Shown here one piece after another: positions 16,478 through 25,089 of a stretch of DNA of 64,000 nt. The notes under the pieces were generated by a model. That model worked only from the letters and a program-made list of their open reading frames with translations. It did not search any database and was not told where the DNA came from. A program made the translations under genes and the position numbers. This stretch comes from Oxalobacteraceae sp. CFBP 13730 (GTDB lineage: Bacteria > Pseudomonadota > Gammaproteobacteria > Burkholderiales > Burkholderiaceae_D), in assembly GCA_014841835.1 (NCBI GenBank), contig JACYUQ010000001.1:620001-684000 (forward strand), in the 5' to 3' direction. Numbering within the stretch: the first letter of the stretch is position 1; every line of letters begins with the position of its first letter.

Positions 16478-16725
16478 CAAAAAAGCGCCCATCGGGCGCT
16501 TTGGTGGCCATCGAACTGGGAGCTGGACGGCGAATTCTGTGAGAGGACGAACCCCAGCTATCTGCTGGCGTCGCCTCGTGCCGGTTGCTGCCGGCGTCCG
16601 TTGCCACTGTAGGCAAGCAGACTGCTTCCAGACACAGGCGTTTCCTCAACGGTCGTCTGCTTGCCGCGCCACCTATCGTTGATGACTGCGCCAGACCCTG
16701 TGCTGTCTGTGATCTTGTCGATCAC
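16478..16725 (-). ncRNA. Candidate structured small RNA
   Basis: A minus-strand transcription unit of about 248 nt without a convincing protein. It is framed by a sigma70-type promoter at 16732-16760 and an intrinsic terminator at 16479-16502. The predicted RNA contains perfect stems: TGTGATC/GATCACA near the 5' end and GCAAGCAGAC/GTCTGCTTGC in the middle, plus the terminator hairpin. It does not match RNase P, SRP or tmRNA. I do not recognise it as 6S RNA. It starts at the end of the FimV-like gene. Confidence 0.5.
16479..16502 (-). terminator. Minus-strand intrinsic terminator
   Basis: AAAGCGCCC/GGGCGCTTT form a 9-bp stem with a 3-base loop. On the minus strand it is followed by six T residues (16484-16479). 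It would end the small RNA candidate. Confidence 0.85.
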
Positions 16726-16731
16726 AAGGCC

Positions 16732-16760
16732 ATTATAGCGCAGAATCAAAGTTGTGTAGA
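16732..16760 (-). promoter_or_regulatory. Sigma70-type promoter of the small RNA candidate
   Basis: On the minus strand TCTACA (16760-16755), a 17-base spacer and a perfect TATAAT (16737-16732) form a good promoter. It overlaps the last codons of the FimV-like gene. Confidence 0.6.
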
Positions 16761-17915
16761 CATTTCATTGTGCGGCTCGTCCAGCTGCGGTTCGACCGGT
16801 GCCGGCACCTTCTTCTTGCGGGCGAAACGCTGGCGCAGGCGCGCCATCATCGACATGCGCGGCATGGGCTGGATCATCGGCCCTGCCCGCTTGCGGCGGC
16901 GCAGAAGGACCAGCACGCCACCCACGAGCACCAGCACGGCGACCACCGCGCCGCCGATCCAGCCCCAGGGCGTAGAAGCTTCGGGCTCCGGTGCAGGGCG
17001 CTTGCGGGATGGCCGTGACGTCGCTGGCTTCGCCACCTTGTCCTGGACAACGGCGGACGGATTGGCGCCCAGCGCCACCTGCAGCACCCGTACCTTGTCT
17101 TCCAGCGTGCCGATCTGCTCGCGGAGCAAGGCATTCTTGACATCGAGCGCGGCGCACACGGGCGCACTGTCGGCGGAAGACGGCGCGCAAGTCGCGGCAG
17201 GCGCGGAGGCAGGTGCAGATACGGGCAGCGGCTTCGGCAATGGCGTTGACGCTTGCGCGGTCGCTTGCGCTGCCGATGCCGGTTCCGGCTCCGGTGCCGG
17301 CGTTGGCGTCGCCTTCGCTACGGCGAGCGGCTTCGGTGGCTTCGGCGGCTTGGGAAGCTTCGGAGGGGCCGGCTTGACCACTGCCTTCGGCCTGGATGCC
17401 GCAACGGGCGCAGCAGGCAGATCGGCCGCCAAGGGCGTCGTCGCATTGACCGGCACCGGCACCGGCATCGGCGCCGGAACCGGCACCGATGGCGGGACCG
17501 GGACCGGAACGGCAGGCGCCGGCGGATTCGGATTCGGATTCGGCGCAATGAACAGCGTCACGAGACGCACGTCGTGTTCGCCCCCATCGGCCAGTTCCAG
17601 ATACAGATGCAGGCGGCTTGATTCAACCGGCGCCGACGACGTCACGCGCAGGAACTGTCGGCCATCGCGCTGGCTCACACGCATGGCCAGCGTCGACAGC
17701 ACCGGTGGCATGCCGATATTCGCGCCCCGGTACACGTCGGGGCGCGCCAAGCGGGCCGCGACCGGGGTCGCGGGCGAGGCCAGCGCGGTCAGCTCGAGTT
17801 CCAGCACCAGCGGCTGGCCGATATACGAACTGATGCGCGGTTCGCCGAGCTCGGCTGCGCCGACGCCGCAGGAGAGCAAAGCACACGTGATGAAAACAGG
17901 GAGGCGGCTGGCCAT
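16746..17915 (-). CDS. FimV-like membrane protein
   Basis: 389-residue envelope protein. A signal peptide (about 1-20) precedes a FimV-type N-terminal domain (LGEPRISSYIGQPLVLELEL and the following 90 residues). A long Pro/Ala/Val-rich linker (about 120-250) includes PVPVPVN repeats. A short coiled coil (NALLREQIGTLEDKVRVLQ), a transmembrane helix at about 320-340 and a basic cytoplasmic tail follow. FimV proteins are inner-membrane, peptidoglycan-linked hubs for polar pili and c-di-AMP/cAMP control. This one lacks the large acidic C-terminal TPR part of full-length FimV. The start at 17915 gives a proper signal peptide. Confidence 0.75.
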   Translation of the reverse strand: MASRLPVFITCALLSCGVGAAELGEPRISSYIGQPLVLELELTALASPATPVAARLARPDVYRGANIGMPPVLSTLAMRVSQRDGRQFLRVTSSAPVESSRLHLYLELADGGEHDVRLVTLFIAPNPNPNPPAPAVPVPVPPSVPVPAPMPVPVPVNATTPLAADLPAAPVAASRPKAVVKPAPPKLPKPPKPPKPLAVAKATPTPAPEPEPASAAQATAQASTPLPKPLPVSAPASAPAATCAPSSADSAPVCAALDVKNALLREQIGTLEDKVRVLQVALGANPSAVVQDKVAKPATSRPSRKRPAPEPEASTPWGWIGGAVVAVLVLVGGVLVLLRRRKRAGPMIQPMPRMSMMARLRQRFARKKKVPAPVEPQLDEPHNEMSTQL

Positions 17916-17998
17916 AGCAACTAACAAGAGTGAAGCCCAAGCGTCATTAACGGACATTGGGATAAACTCTTTAATCCCAGCCTCTTGCATATCAGGAC

Positions 17999-19402
17999 AT
18001 GTCCATGGAAAACAGGATTGAGAAAGACAGCTTTGGTCCCATCGAAGTGCCACAGAACAATTTGTGGGGTGCGCAAACCCAGCGTTCACTTCACCACTTC
18101 CACATCTCGACCGAACGCATGGCGCCCGAGCTCGTCGCCGCCCTCGCCCAGGTCAAGCGCGCCGCAGCCGCCGTCAACCGCTCGCTGGGCAAGCTGCCAG
18201 CCGACAAGGCCGACGCCATCATCCGCGCCGCCGACGAAGTGCTCGACGGGCGCCATCCCGGCGAATTCCCGCTGGCCGTGTGGCAGACCGGTTCGGGCAC
18301 GCAAAGCAATATGAACATGAACGAAGTGCTGGCCAACCGCGGCTCCGAGCTGCTGGGCGGCGAGCGCGGCGAAGCACGCCTGCTGCACCCGAATGACCAC
18401 GTCAACATGGGCCAGTCGTCCAACGACATCTTCCCCACCGCGATGCACGTGGCCGCTGCGTGGGCACTGGCCAAGGAAGTCCTGCCTGCGCTGGCGCAAT
18501 TGCGCGGCACGCTGCTGCGCAAGTCGCGCGATTTCGAGCCGATCGTCAAGATCGGCCGTACCCACTTGCAGGATGCGACGCCGCTGACGCTCGGCCAGGA
18601 ATTCTCCGGCTACGTCGCACAGCTCGAATTTGCCGAAAGCGCGCTCAAGTCCACCTTGTCGGGCCTGCTGCAACTGGCGGCCGGCGGCACTGCCGTGGGC
18701 ACGGGCCTGAATGCCCATCCCGATTTCGCACCGCGCATCGCGGCCGAACTGGGTTCGCGCACCGGCCTGTCGTTCAAGTCGGCGCCCAATAAATTCATGG
18801 CGCTGGCCGGACATGACGCGATGGTCTCGGCCCATGGCGCGTTCAAGCTGCTGGCCACGGCGCTCATGAAAATCGCCAACGACATCCGCTGGATGGCGTC
18901 CGGCCCGCGCTCGGGCCTGGGCGAAATCACCATCCCCGAAAACGAACCGGGCAGCTCGATCATGCCGGGCAAGGTCAATCCGACCCAGTGCGAAGCATTG
19001 ACGATGCTCTGCTGCCAGGTGTTCGGCAACGATGTCGCGATCACGATTGGCGGCTCGCAGGGCAATTTCGAGCTCAATGTGTTCAAGCCGATGATCGCGC
19101 ATAACTTCCTGCAAAGTGCGCGCCTGCTGGCCGACGGCATGCGCTCGTTCGATACGCATTGCGCCCAGGGGATCGAGCCGAATCTGGTCCGGATTGGCGA
19201 GCTGATGGAAAAATCGCTGATGCTGGTGACAGCACTGGCGCCGCACATCGGGTATGATCGCGCCGCGCAGATTGCCAAGACCGCATCGAAGGAAGGCCTG
19301 ACCCTGCGCCAGGCAGCCCTGCAAAGCGGTTTTGTTGACGATCAGCAGTTTGACCAGTGGATCGTGCCGATCGATATGACGCGGCCTGATCCGGTCGAAT
19401 AA
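17999..19402 (+). CDS. fumC: Class II fumarate hydratase FumC
   Basis: 467-residue iron-free fumarase that interconverts fumarate and malate in the TCA cycle. The superfamily signature [11 protein letters not shown] is present in the C-terminal third. Also present are [13 protein letters not shown] (about residues 98-110) and [16 protein letters not shown]. Length is normal. An ATG two codons later is an alternative start. It is divergent from the FimV-like gene, with about 80 bases between them, and followed by a terminator hairpin. Confidence 0.97.
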   Translation: MSMENRIEKDSFGPIEVPQNNLWGAQTQRSLHHFHISTERMAPELVAALAQVKRAAAAVNRSLGKLPADKADAIIRAADEVLDGRHPGEFPLAVWQTGSGTQSNMNMNEVLANRGSELLGGERGEARLLHPNDHVNMGQSSNDIFPTAMHVAAAWALAKEVLPALAQLRGTLLRKSRDFEPIVKIGRTHLQDATPLTLGQEFSGYVAQLEFAESALKSTLSGLLQLAAGGTAVGTGLNAHPDFAPRIAAELGSRTGLSFKSAPNKFMALAGHDAMVSAHGAFKLLATALMKIANDIRWMASGPRSGLGEITIPENEPGSSIMPGKVNPTQCEALTMLCCQVFGNDVAITIGGSQGNFELNVFKPMIAHNFLQSARLLADGMRSFDTHCAQGIEPNLVRIGELMEKSLMLVTALAPHIGYDRAAQIAKTASKEGLTLRQAALQSGFVDDQQFDQWIVPIDMTRPDPVE

Positions 19403-19416
19403 ACACCCAGTACCCG

Positions 19417-19446
19417 GGCGGCCTCGTGATCATCAGGCCGCCTTTT
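19417..19446 (+). terminator. Intrinsic terminator after fumC
   Basis: GGCGGCCT and AGGCCGCC form an 8-bp stem with a 10-base loop followed by TTTT, between fumC and the S4-domain gene. Confidence 0.65.
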
Positions 19447-19462
19447 CATCCCCGAGGAAAGA

Positions 19463-19675
19463 ATGCAAAAAATCGAATTTGAGTTGACAGCGGAATTTGT
19501 CGAAGTCAACCAGTTGCTCAAGCTGGCCGGCCTGGTCGACAGCGGCGGCGCCGGCAAGAACCTGGTCGCCAGCGGTGTGGTGAAGGTCGACGGCAAGCAG
19601 GAGCTGCGCAAGACTGCCAAGATCCGCACCGGCCAGATCGTGACATTGGGCGACGTCGAAATCACGGTTCGCTAA
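19463..19675 (+). CDS. S4-domain RNA-binding protein (YbcJ-like)
   Basis: 70-residue protein consisting of one S4 RNA-binding fold, like E. coli YbcJ. The pattern QLLKLAGLVDSGGAGKNLVASGVVKVDG at residues 15-42 carries the family's GGxAK-type turn, and GQIVTLGDVEI closes the domain. Such proteins probably bind structured RNA, perhaps rRNA, but the role is not settled. GAGGAAAGA before the ATG is a good ribosome site. Confidence 0.85.
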   Translation: MQKIEFELTAEFVEVNQLLKLAGLVDSGGAGKNLVASGVVKVDGKQELRKTAKIRTGQIVTLGDVEITVR

Positions 19676-19779
19676 AAATAGACAGAAAGACAGCTTCTTA
19701 TGTTTGCGGCTTAACAAACAGAAGTGGTCTTCATTGTTTATATTTTAAGACGTTAATCAACGGCTTATAGGTGAAAGCG

Positions 19780-20064
19780 ATGGAAACCCCTGAAACCCGC
19801 GCACAGTCGCAGGAGCAACTGATCGGTGATTTGCGCCTCGTGATCGAGAACGCAGAAGAACTGCTCAAGAATACGGATCAATACTCGAGCGCGCTGTATC
19901 AGGATGCGCGCACGAAGCTGTCACTGGCCCTCGAAGCGGCCAATGAAGAACTGTCCCGTTTCGAAGACGCCCAGCTCGAACGCATGATGGCCGCGACCCG
20001 CATGGCCAACGAACAATTTGCTGACCGCTCGGGCGAAGCGCGCATTCTGCGCGCGTTTCATTAA
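19780..20064 (+). CDS. DUF883-like helical protein without membrane anchor
   Basis: 94-residue alpha-helical protein. The stretch EQLIGDLRLVIENAEELLKNT (from residue 12) matches the N-terminal part of DUF883 (ElaB/YqjD) ribosome-associated proteins. The usual C-terminal glycine-rich membrane helix is missing; instead the protein ends EARILRAFH. AGGTG upstream supports the ATG at 19780 over the GTG at 19771. The lack of an anchor suggests a soluble relative of unknown role. Confidence 0.65.
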   Translation: METPETRAQSQEQLIGDLRLVIENAEELLKNTDQYSSALYQDARTKLSLALEAANEELSRFEDAQLERMMAATRMANEQFADRSGEARILRAFH

Positions 20065-20076
20065 GCCGCAACCTTG

Positions 20077-20099
20077 TCACCCGGCATCGCGCCGGGTGA
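20077..20099. terminator. Hairpin between convergent small genes
   Basis: TCACCCGGC and GCCGGGTGA form a perfect 9-bp stem with a 5-base loop. No long T run follows, so termination efficiency is uncertain. Confidence 0.5.
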
Positions 20100-20100
20100 T

Positions 20101-20292
20101 TCATGCTTTTGTGTTGATCGAATTGCCCAGGTGTGCCGGCAGGTTTTGCGCCTGCGGAAGCGATGCAATCATCTGGGCGGCCGACGAGGCTTCGATGTCC
20201 ATGGCGCGCTTGAGCATCGTCATGCCCACTTCCTGACGGATACCGGTTTCAGCCATGCTGGTCGACAGCTTGGCAATACTCGTGACGTCCAT
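20101..20292 (-). CDS. YjfB family putative motility protein
   Basis: 63-residue protein of the YjfB family, small helical proteins often encoded near flagellar or chemotaxis genes. It has the family pattern: MDVTSIAKLSTSM at the N-terminus, a central MLKRAMDIEASSAAQMIASLP helix and a final LGNSINTKA, which resembles the LGxNIDxxA ending. It is the first gene of none of the neighbouring operons. Its molecular role is unknown. Confidence 0.72.
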   Translation of the reverse strand: MDVTSIAKLSTSMAETGIRQEVGMTMLKRAMDIEASSAAQMIASLPQAQNLPAHLGNSINTKA

Positions 20293-20316
20293 ATACTTCT
20301 CCCAGAAAAAGACTCG

Positions 20317-20907
20317 TCAGTCTTTAACGACGCCGCGAGCCGGAACTTGAGGGTCGGCGCCCGACCATTTACCGACCCAGTCCAGCACCGCAGCAATGTC
20401 GTTCAGGTCGAGCCAGTCCATGCCAGGGCGCAATCCGGCCGGGCGCACCACGTCCGAGACCACCGCCACAATCGCCGCGTCATCGAGGTACAAGGCCGGC
20501 TTTCCCAGCGCCGGACGATGCACTTCCAGCTTTGGCAGGGTCTCCCACTTGTAGCCTTCGACCAGCGTCAGGTCGGCCGGCGACAGGCGCGCCAGCAGCT
20601 CGGCCAGCGGCGGCTCGGGCGCGGCGCGCAGTTCATGCATGATCGCGATCCGGTACGGCGAAGCAATCATCACCTCGGCCGCGCCGGCCAGGCGCAGGCG
20701 CGCACTGTCCTTGCGCGGCGGCTCGAGCTCGATATCGTGATGGCTGTGCTTGACGATATTGATGCGCAGGCCGGCGCCGGACAGGCCGGCAACGAGCTGT
20801 TCGAGCAGCGTCGTCTTGCCGCTGCCGGACCAGCCGACCACCGCCAGGACGGGCCCTGTCGCGCGATGGGCAGGCAACTCAGTACGGCGCACGGTAGCGG
20901 GTTCCAC
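20317..20907 (-). CDS. mobB: Molybdopterin-guanine dinucleotide biosynthesis adaptor MobB
   Basis: 196-residue GTP-binding protein that assists MobA in attaching GMP to molybdopterin. The P-loop GWSGSGKTT sits at residues 25-33. The family-typical [18 protein letters not shown] follows, then the [17 protein letters not shown] motif. The first 29 bases overlap the end of the GspB-like gene, so the two are translationally linked. No other molybdenum cofactor gene is in the window. Confidence 0.9.
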   Translation of the reverse strand: MEPATVRRTELPAHRATGPVLAVVGWSGSGKTTLLEQLVAGLSGAGLRINIVKHSHHDIELEPPRKDSARLRLAGAAEVMIASPYRIAIMHELRAAPEPPLAELLARLSPADLTLVEGYKWETLPKLEVHRPALGKPALYLDDAAIVAVVSDVVRPAGLRPGMDWLDLNDIAAVLDWVGKWSGADPQVPARGVVKD

Positions 20908-21640
20908 GGTAGTTCATCACGGCGGCCTTGGGCGTCAGGCGTTCGAGCACAAGGCCAGGCGCGACTTCCTCGCCTTCGCGACGCAGCATCTTGTCGACCA
21001 GCAGCAGGCTCTCGCCAGGCGTCGGCGAATAGATGTAGCCGCCAAACGCCAGCTTCGGGATTTCACGCTGGAGCGCATCCGGCAATTGCTGCAAGGTGCG
21101 CAGCGGTTCGTCGCCGCCTGGCTGCGCGGTCACGCTGGCGGTCGCCGGCGTGGCCTCGCGCGGCGGTGTGGACACGGGCGCTGTCGGCACGACCGGCGCC
21201 GGCGCCGGCTTCGCGCGCACCGGGCGGGGGTCGGCTACCGGCGCAGGTGCAGCTTGGACAACCGGCGCAGGCGCCGGCTGGACCGCCGGCGTGGGCGCGG
21301 GCACAGCCACTGGCGCGGTTGCCGGCGCCGTCACCGGCGCGGTGACGGGTGCAGTGACCGGGGCAGCTGCCGCTGCAGTGGCCGGGGCTGTCACCGGCGC
21401 AATCACGGGAGACGTCGCTGCGGCCAGCCGCACGGGCGGTTCGCCCGCAAGGCGTGGCCACAGCAGCGCCACGGCCGCCGCGACCACGACGAGGCCCGCG
21501 CCAAGCGCCAGGTAGCGCCGCTGCACGCCCTGCCCTGCCCGTGGCGCTGCATACGACGGCGCCGGTGCGTGGATGGTCGGGGCGTTGCCCAGCTGGCGTT
21601 CGGCTTGCGCCTTCTTGAGTGCTTCGAGGATGTACGACAT
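20879..21640 (-). CDS. GspB-like type II secretion accessory protein
   Basis: 253-residue bitopic inner-membrane protein. A cytoplasmic start [18 protein letters not shown] is typical of GspB/ExeB. One transmembrane helix (about residues 45-62), a long Ala/Pro/Val repeat linker (about 70-165) and a C-terminal periplasmic GspB domain ([20 protein letters not shown] onward) follow. In Aeromonas ExeA-ExeB complexes, this protein helps assemble the secretin through peptidoglycan. It lies one base after the ExeA-like gene. No T2SS core genes are in the window. Confidence 0.82.
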   Translation of the reverse strand: MSYILEALKKAQAERQLGNAPTIHAPAPSYAAPRAGQGVQRRYLALGAGLVVVAAAVALLWPRLAGEPPVRLAAATSPVIAPVTAPATAAAAAPVTAPVTAPVTAPATAPVAVPAPTPAVQPAPAPVVQAAPAPVADPRPVRAKPAPAPVVPTAPVSTPPREATPATASVTAQPGGDEPLRTLQQLPDALQREIPKLAFGGYIYSPTPGESLLLVDKMLRREGEEVAPGLVLERLTPKAAVMNYRGTRYRAPY

Positions 21641-21641
21641 A

Positions 21642-23306
21642 TCAGGTTCCCGTCCCGCCGGCGGTCAGCAAACGGGGTTCGACCACGTTCGACAACTGGT
21701 TCAGACGCATATACGTGCGCGGCCCGGCCACGCCATCGGCCTTCAGGTCTTGCGCGGCCTGGAACGCGCGCAGCCATTCCTTGGTGCGTGCGTCGAGCGG
21801 TGCGTCGAGCGCCGGCGCCGTGGCGCTGTGCAGGCCTGCAAGTCGTTGCGCGATCCAGTCGACGTCAGGCCCGCGATCACCCTGGGCGACGACATCGCGA
21901 AACGCTGCCGGCATGCGCCAGAAGGTGGTGAATTCGCCGCCGAAACGCGCGACAAAGGCAGCGATGTCGACCTGCTCGCGCCGCTCGCCGTGGGCCAGCG
22001 TGACGCTGCGCTCGTCCATCGCGACCAGCACTGCGTGGCCGGTGCGTGGGCCGTCGTGCAGCGTGACCACCGCAGGCCGGTCGAGCAGGCGCAGTTCGTA
22101 CAGGCCGCCCCGCCCCGCATGGCAGCGCAGATTGGCGCGCAGCGCGGCCTCGCAAGTGGCCTTCGGATCGGTACCCGCCAGGTTGGCGAACGACGGTCCC
22201 CACAGCGCCGCCAGCGCGCCCAGCGCCGCGGTCTCGCTCTCGAGCGTCGGCAGCGGCGTGTCCGGTGCAGCTGCGGTTGCGGTTGCGGCTACGGGTGCAG
22301 CGGCCGGTTTGGCGGCAGGCTTCGGCGCGGTCGACGGGGCCGACGCCGGCTTGACTGCTGCGGCGCGGGCGACCGCCTTGGGCGCCACATGCTGCGGCAG
22401 CATCTGCCACGCCGCCGCGCCCAGCGCCACGCAGGCCAGCGCCCCGCCGGCCAGCAGCGGCCAGCGGCGCGGCGCGCGGCGCGCGGCCGGATCGTCGGCA
22501 AAGACTTCGGCGGCCGCCCGGCGCAAAATGGCGCGCGTGACCTGCGGACTGTTTTCCACATAGGCGCCCAGCAGCGCGCGGTCGCACAGCAGGTTGATCC
22601 GGCGCGGCACGCCATGCGCCAGGCGGTGCACCAGCGGCGTCAGCGCGGGCGGGAATGGCGTGCCGACCGCGCCGGCCACGGCCAGCCGGTGCGCGATATA
22701 CGCGCCCGTCTCGGCTTCGCCCAGTGGCCCCAGATGGTAGCGCGCGATCACGCGCTGGGCCAGTTGTTCGAGTTCGGGACGCGCGAGCATCGTGCGCAGT
22801 TCGGGCTGGCCGATCAGGATGATCTGCAGGAGCTTGCGCTCGCTGGTCTCGAGATTGGTCAGCAGGCGCAGTTGCTCGAGCACGTCGCTCGACAGGTTCT
22901 GCGCCTCGTCGATCACCAGCACGTTGTTCAGGCCCTGCGCGTGCGAGGCCAGCAGATAGCGGTTGATCGCATCGACATAGCCCTTCACGCCCGCGCCGGC
23001 CGCCGCCGGCGCCACCTCGATATGCAGCTCGTCGCACACGGTCTGCAGCAGCTCCTGCGCCGTCAGGCGCGGATTGAAGATATACGCCAGGCGACAGTTC
23101 GCGGGCACCTGCTCGATGAAGCAGCGACAGACGGTGGTCTTGCCGGCGCCGATCTCGCCGGTGAGCAGCACGAAGCCGCCGCCGCTGCCGATCCCGTACA
23201 ACAGGTGCGCCAGCGCTTCGCGGTGCCGTTCACTCATGAACAGGTAGCGCGGATCGGGGGCGATCGAAAATGGCGAGTGCGAGAGCTGGAAATAGTGGTT
23301 GTACAT
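21642..23306 (-). CDS. ExeA/GspA-like AAA ATPase with peptidoglycan-binding domain
   Basis: 554-residue inner-membrane ATPase. The N-terminal AAA domain has Walker A GEIGAGKT at residues 50-57 and Walker B NVLVIDEAQNL. A transmembrane segment lies at about 285-305, an Ala/Pro linker follows, and a PG_binding_1-type C-terminus (LRAFQAAQDLKADGVAGPRT) ends the protein. In the ExeA family, ATP-driven remodelling of peptidoglycan allows secretin assembly. It forms a unit with the GspB-like gene downstream and the small secreted protein gene upstream (6 bases apart). Confidence 0.88.
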   Translation of the reverse strand: MYNHYFQLSHSPFSIAPDPRYLFMSERHREALAHLLYGIGSGGGFVLLTGEIGAGKTTVCRCFIEQVPANCRLAYIFNPRLTAQELLQTVCDELHIEVAPAAAGAGVKGYVDAINRYLLASHAQGLNNVLVIDEAQNLSSDVLEQLRLLTNLETSERKLLQIILIGQPELRTMLARPELEQLAQRVIARYHLGPLGEAETGAYIAHRLAVAGAVGTPFPPALTPLVHRLAHGVPRRINLLCDRALLGAYVENSPQVTRAILRRAAAEVFADDPAARRAPRRWPLLAGGALACVALGAAAWQMLPQHVAPKAVARAAAVKPASAPSTAPKPAAKPAAAPVAATATAAAPDTPLPTLESETAALGALAALWGPSFANLAGTDPKATCEAALRANLRCHAGRGGLYELRLLDRPAVVTLHDGPRTGHAVLVAMDERSVTLAHGERREQVDIAAFVARFGGEFTTFWRMPAAFRDVVAQGDRGPDVDWIAQRLAGLHSATAPALDAPLDARTKEWLRAFQAAQDLKADGVAGPRTYMRLNQLSNVVEPRLLTAGGTGT

Positions 23307-23312
23307 GAATGA

Positions 23313-23831
23313 CTAACGAATGCTCTGCGGGCTGCTCTGCGGCTTGAACTTGGCGCAGTATATTTTGCTTTTGTCGTTCGCGTAAGCGATCGTGCTGCCG
23401 GGGATCGACTTGCGCAACGGGTAGCGCGAGCCGTCGACCGCCCGAAACGGCGTACCCGCTGCGGCGCGCACCGACTTTTCCAGTTCGTCGGGCTTGGCCT
23501 CGAGGATCGCGGCCACGAACACGACGGCGCTCGTGTCGTCGCTGACCATGACTTCCTGCACCTTCGCGCCCCACAGCGACGCCTCGGTGCGGAACCAGTA
23601 CGCCCCGCCCTCGCGCTTGTAGGCCGGGCCGAAGAATTCGGTGAGATACGCGTGGAAGTAGGCGTTATCGAGCTGGCTGCGGCACAGGAGCGCGCTGCCG
23701 ATCACCGGCCCGAAGGTCGATGGCGCCGCCCCCACTCCCGTGGCGGCGCAGGCCAGCACGAGACCCGCGAGCAGCGACCGGCCGCGCGGCAGCAGCGTGG
23801 TGGTACGGCGGGCAACAACCGGGCGGATCAT
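23313..23831 (-). CDS. Uncharacterised secreted protein upstream of exeA-like gene
   Basis: 172-residue protein with a positively charged N-terminus and a hydrophobic stretch ending GVGA-A, so probably periplasmic (cleavage near residue 35). Two cysteines (LLCRSQ and KIYCAKF) could form a disulfide. The mature part is mixed alpha/beta by composition. No family is recognised. It begins the cluster and ends 6 bases before the ExeA-like gene, so it probably belongs to the same secretion or envelope function. That is inferred from position only. Confidence 0.7.
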   Translation of the reverse strand: MIRPVVARRTTTLLPRGRSLLAGLVLACAATGVGAAPSTFGPVIGSALLCRSQLDNAYFHAYLTEFFGPAYKREGGAYWFRTEASLWGAKVQEVMVSDDTSAVVFVAAILEAKPDELEKSVRAAAGTPFRAVDGSRYPLRKSIPGSTIAYANDKSKIYCAKFKPQSSPQSIR

Positions 23832-24042
23832 GGCGATACTCTCCTTCAGCGGCGCCCATTATGACACTGCGCGGCGTCCCGGCAGCCAACTGCCGGTCGA
23901 TACGGCTGCACGCACGGCCGCTGTTGCTGTCACCGCGGCTGCGGCCAGCACGCCGCCGGCATCGTCCCGCACGGCGGGCTTGAGCAGATGACGGTCGAAG
24001 TCTGCCGGACGTGAACTGGCCCGCCCTTTTCTGCCAAGTGCG

Positions 24043-24064
24043 ATACCAATTCAGATACCAATTC
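24043..24064. promoter_or_regulatory. Upstream pair of operator half-sites, nag operon
   Basis: ATACCAATTC occurs twice in direct orientation at 24043-24052 and 24055-24064, a 12-base period. The same core (ATACCNGTT) recurs at the promoter. Binding by a GntR-type or other NAG regulator is inferred. Confidence 0.45.
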
Positions 24065-24132
24065 GGGTGACGGGTGGCACTGTCAGGCTGATTTGTCGAA
24101 AATAACGACGTCGCTGCGCGGCCCCACAAGCA

Positions 24133-24179
24133 ATACCAGTTAAATACCTGTTGACAGCAAAGAGTGCCCTGCCTATAGT
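24133..24179 (+). promoter_or_regulatory. nag operon promoter with overlapping operator half-sites
   Basis: TTGACA (24151-24156), a 17-base spacer and TATAGT (24174-24179) form a near-consensus sigma70 promoter. Two half-sites, ATACCAGTTA (24133-24142) and ATACCTGTTG (24144-24153), abut and overlap the -35 box, a position that favours repression. The rest of the 380-base gap from 23832 holds only the upstream half-sites and no gene. Confidence 0.7.
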
Positions 24180-24213
24180 GCGATGACCCTTTTTCCGGTA
24201 TGGATTGCACACC

Positions 24214-25089
24214 ATGATCGACTATCTCATCGGCGTTGACGGCGGCGGCACCAACACCCGCGTGCGCCTGGCCAGCCGCGACGGCGCCGCACTGGCCACC
24301 GGCAGCAGCGGCGCATCCGGTCTGCGCCACGGCATCGACCAGGCCTGGCGCGCAGTGCTGGCCGCCACCAGCCAGGCCTTCGCCGCGATCGGCATCGACA
24401 CCATTCCCCTGAAGGCCTGCGCGATCGGCCTGGGCATGGCCGGCGTACACAATAAAGAGTGGGCAGCGGCCTTGCGCGCCGCCGATCCGGGCTTCGGCGC
24501 CCTCGTGCTCGACACCGACGGCTTCACGACACTGATGGGCGCCCATGGCGGGCGGCCTGGCGCGATCGTCGCCATCGGCACCGGCAGCGTCGGCGAAGCC
24601 CTGCGCCAGGATGGCACGCGCGTCGAAGTGGGCGGCTGGGGCTTTCCCGCCGGCGACGAGGCGGGCGGCGCCTGGATGGGCCTGCGCGCGATCGGCCACG
24701 TCCAGCAAGTGCTGGACGGTCGCACTGAAGGCGGCGCTTTCGCCGACGCCGTGATTGCTGCCTGCGGCGGCGCGCGCGATCCGATCCAGGTCTGGCTCGG
24801 CCACGCCACGCAGACCGACTACGCGGGCCTGGCGCGCTTCGTCGTGGCGCACGGTGACAGCGACCCCGTGGCCACCGGAATCCTGACACAGGCCGGCACG
24901 GAAGCAGCCCGCATCGCGCGCGCACTCGATCCGTCGGGCAGCCTGCCGCTGTCGCTGTGCGGCGGCCTGGGTGACACGCTGCGCGCCTACCTGCCGGCCG
25001 AAACGCTGGCGCGCTGCACGGCGCCGCATGGCGACTCCGCCACCGGCGCACTGCGCATGATCGAACTGCATCTGAAGGACAACGCATGA
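24214..25089 (+). CDS. nagK: N-acetylglucosamine kinase, BadF/BcrA ATPase family
   Basis: 291-residue sugar kinase of the ASKHA/BadF-BcrA family, predicted to phosphorylate GlcNAc at C6 in the cytoplasm. The phosphate-1 loop GVDGGGTNTR is at residues 6-15. Also present are VLDTDGFTTLMGAHGG, the phosphate-2 loop AIVAIGTGSVG and an adenosine motif SLCGGLGDTL near the C-terminus. The ATG at 24214 is preferred to an upstream TTG. The stop overlaps the start of nagA by four bases (ATGA). Substrate is inferred from the operon. Confidence 0.85.
   Translation: MIDYLIGVDGGGTNTRVRLASRDGAALATGSSGASGLRHGIDQAWRAVLAATSQAFAAIGIDTIPLKACAIGLGMAGVHNKEWAAALRAADPGFGALVLDTDGFTTLMGAHGGRPGAIVAIGTGSVGEALRQDGTRVEVGGWGFPAGDEAGGAWMGLRAIGHVQQVLDGRTEGGAFADAVIAACGGARDPIQVWLGHATQTDYAGLARFVVAHGDSDPVATGILTQAGTEAARIARALDPSGSLPLSLCGGLGDTLRAYLPAETLARCTAPHGDSATGALRMIELHLKDNA

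Noticed and set aside
16558-16749. 63-codon minus-strand frame starting with TTG at the end of the FimV-like gene
   Set aside because: The start codon lies upstream of the predicted transcription start, there is no ribosome site and the composition is not protein-like. A structured RNA explains the region better.
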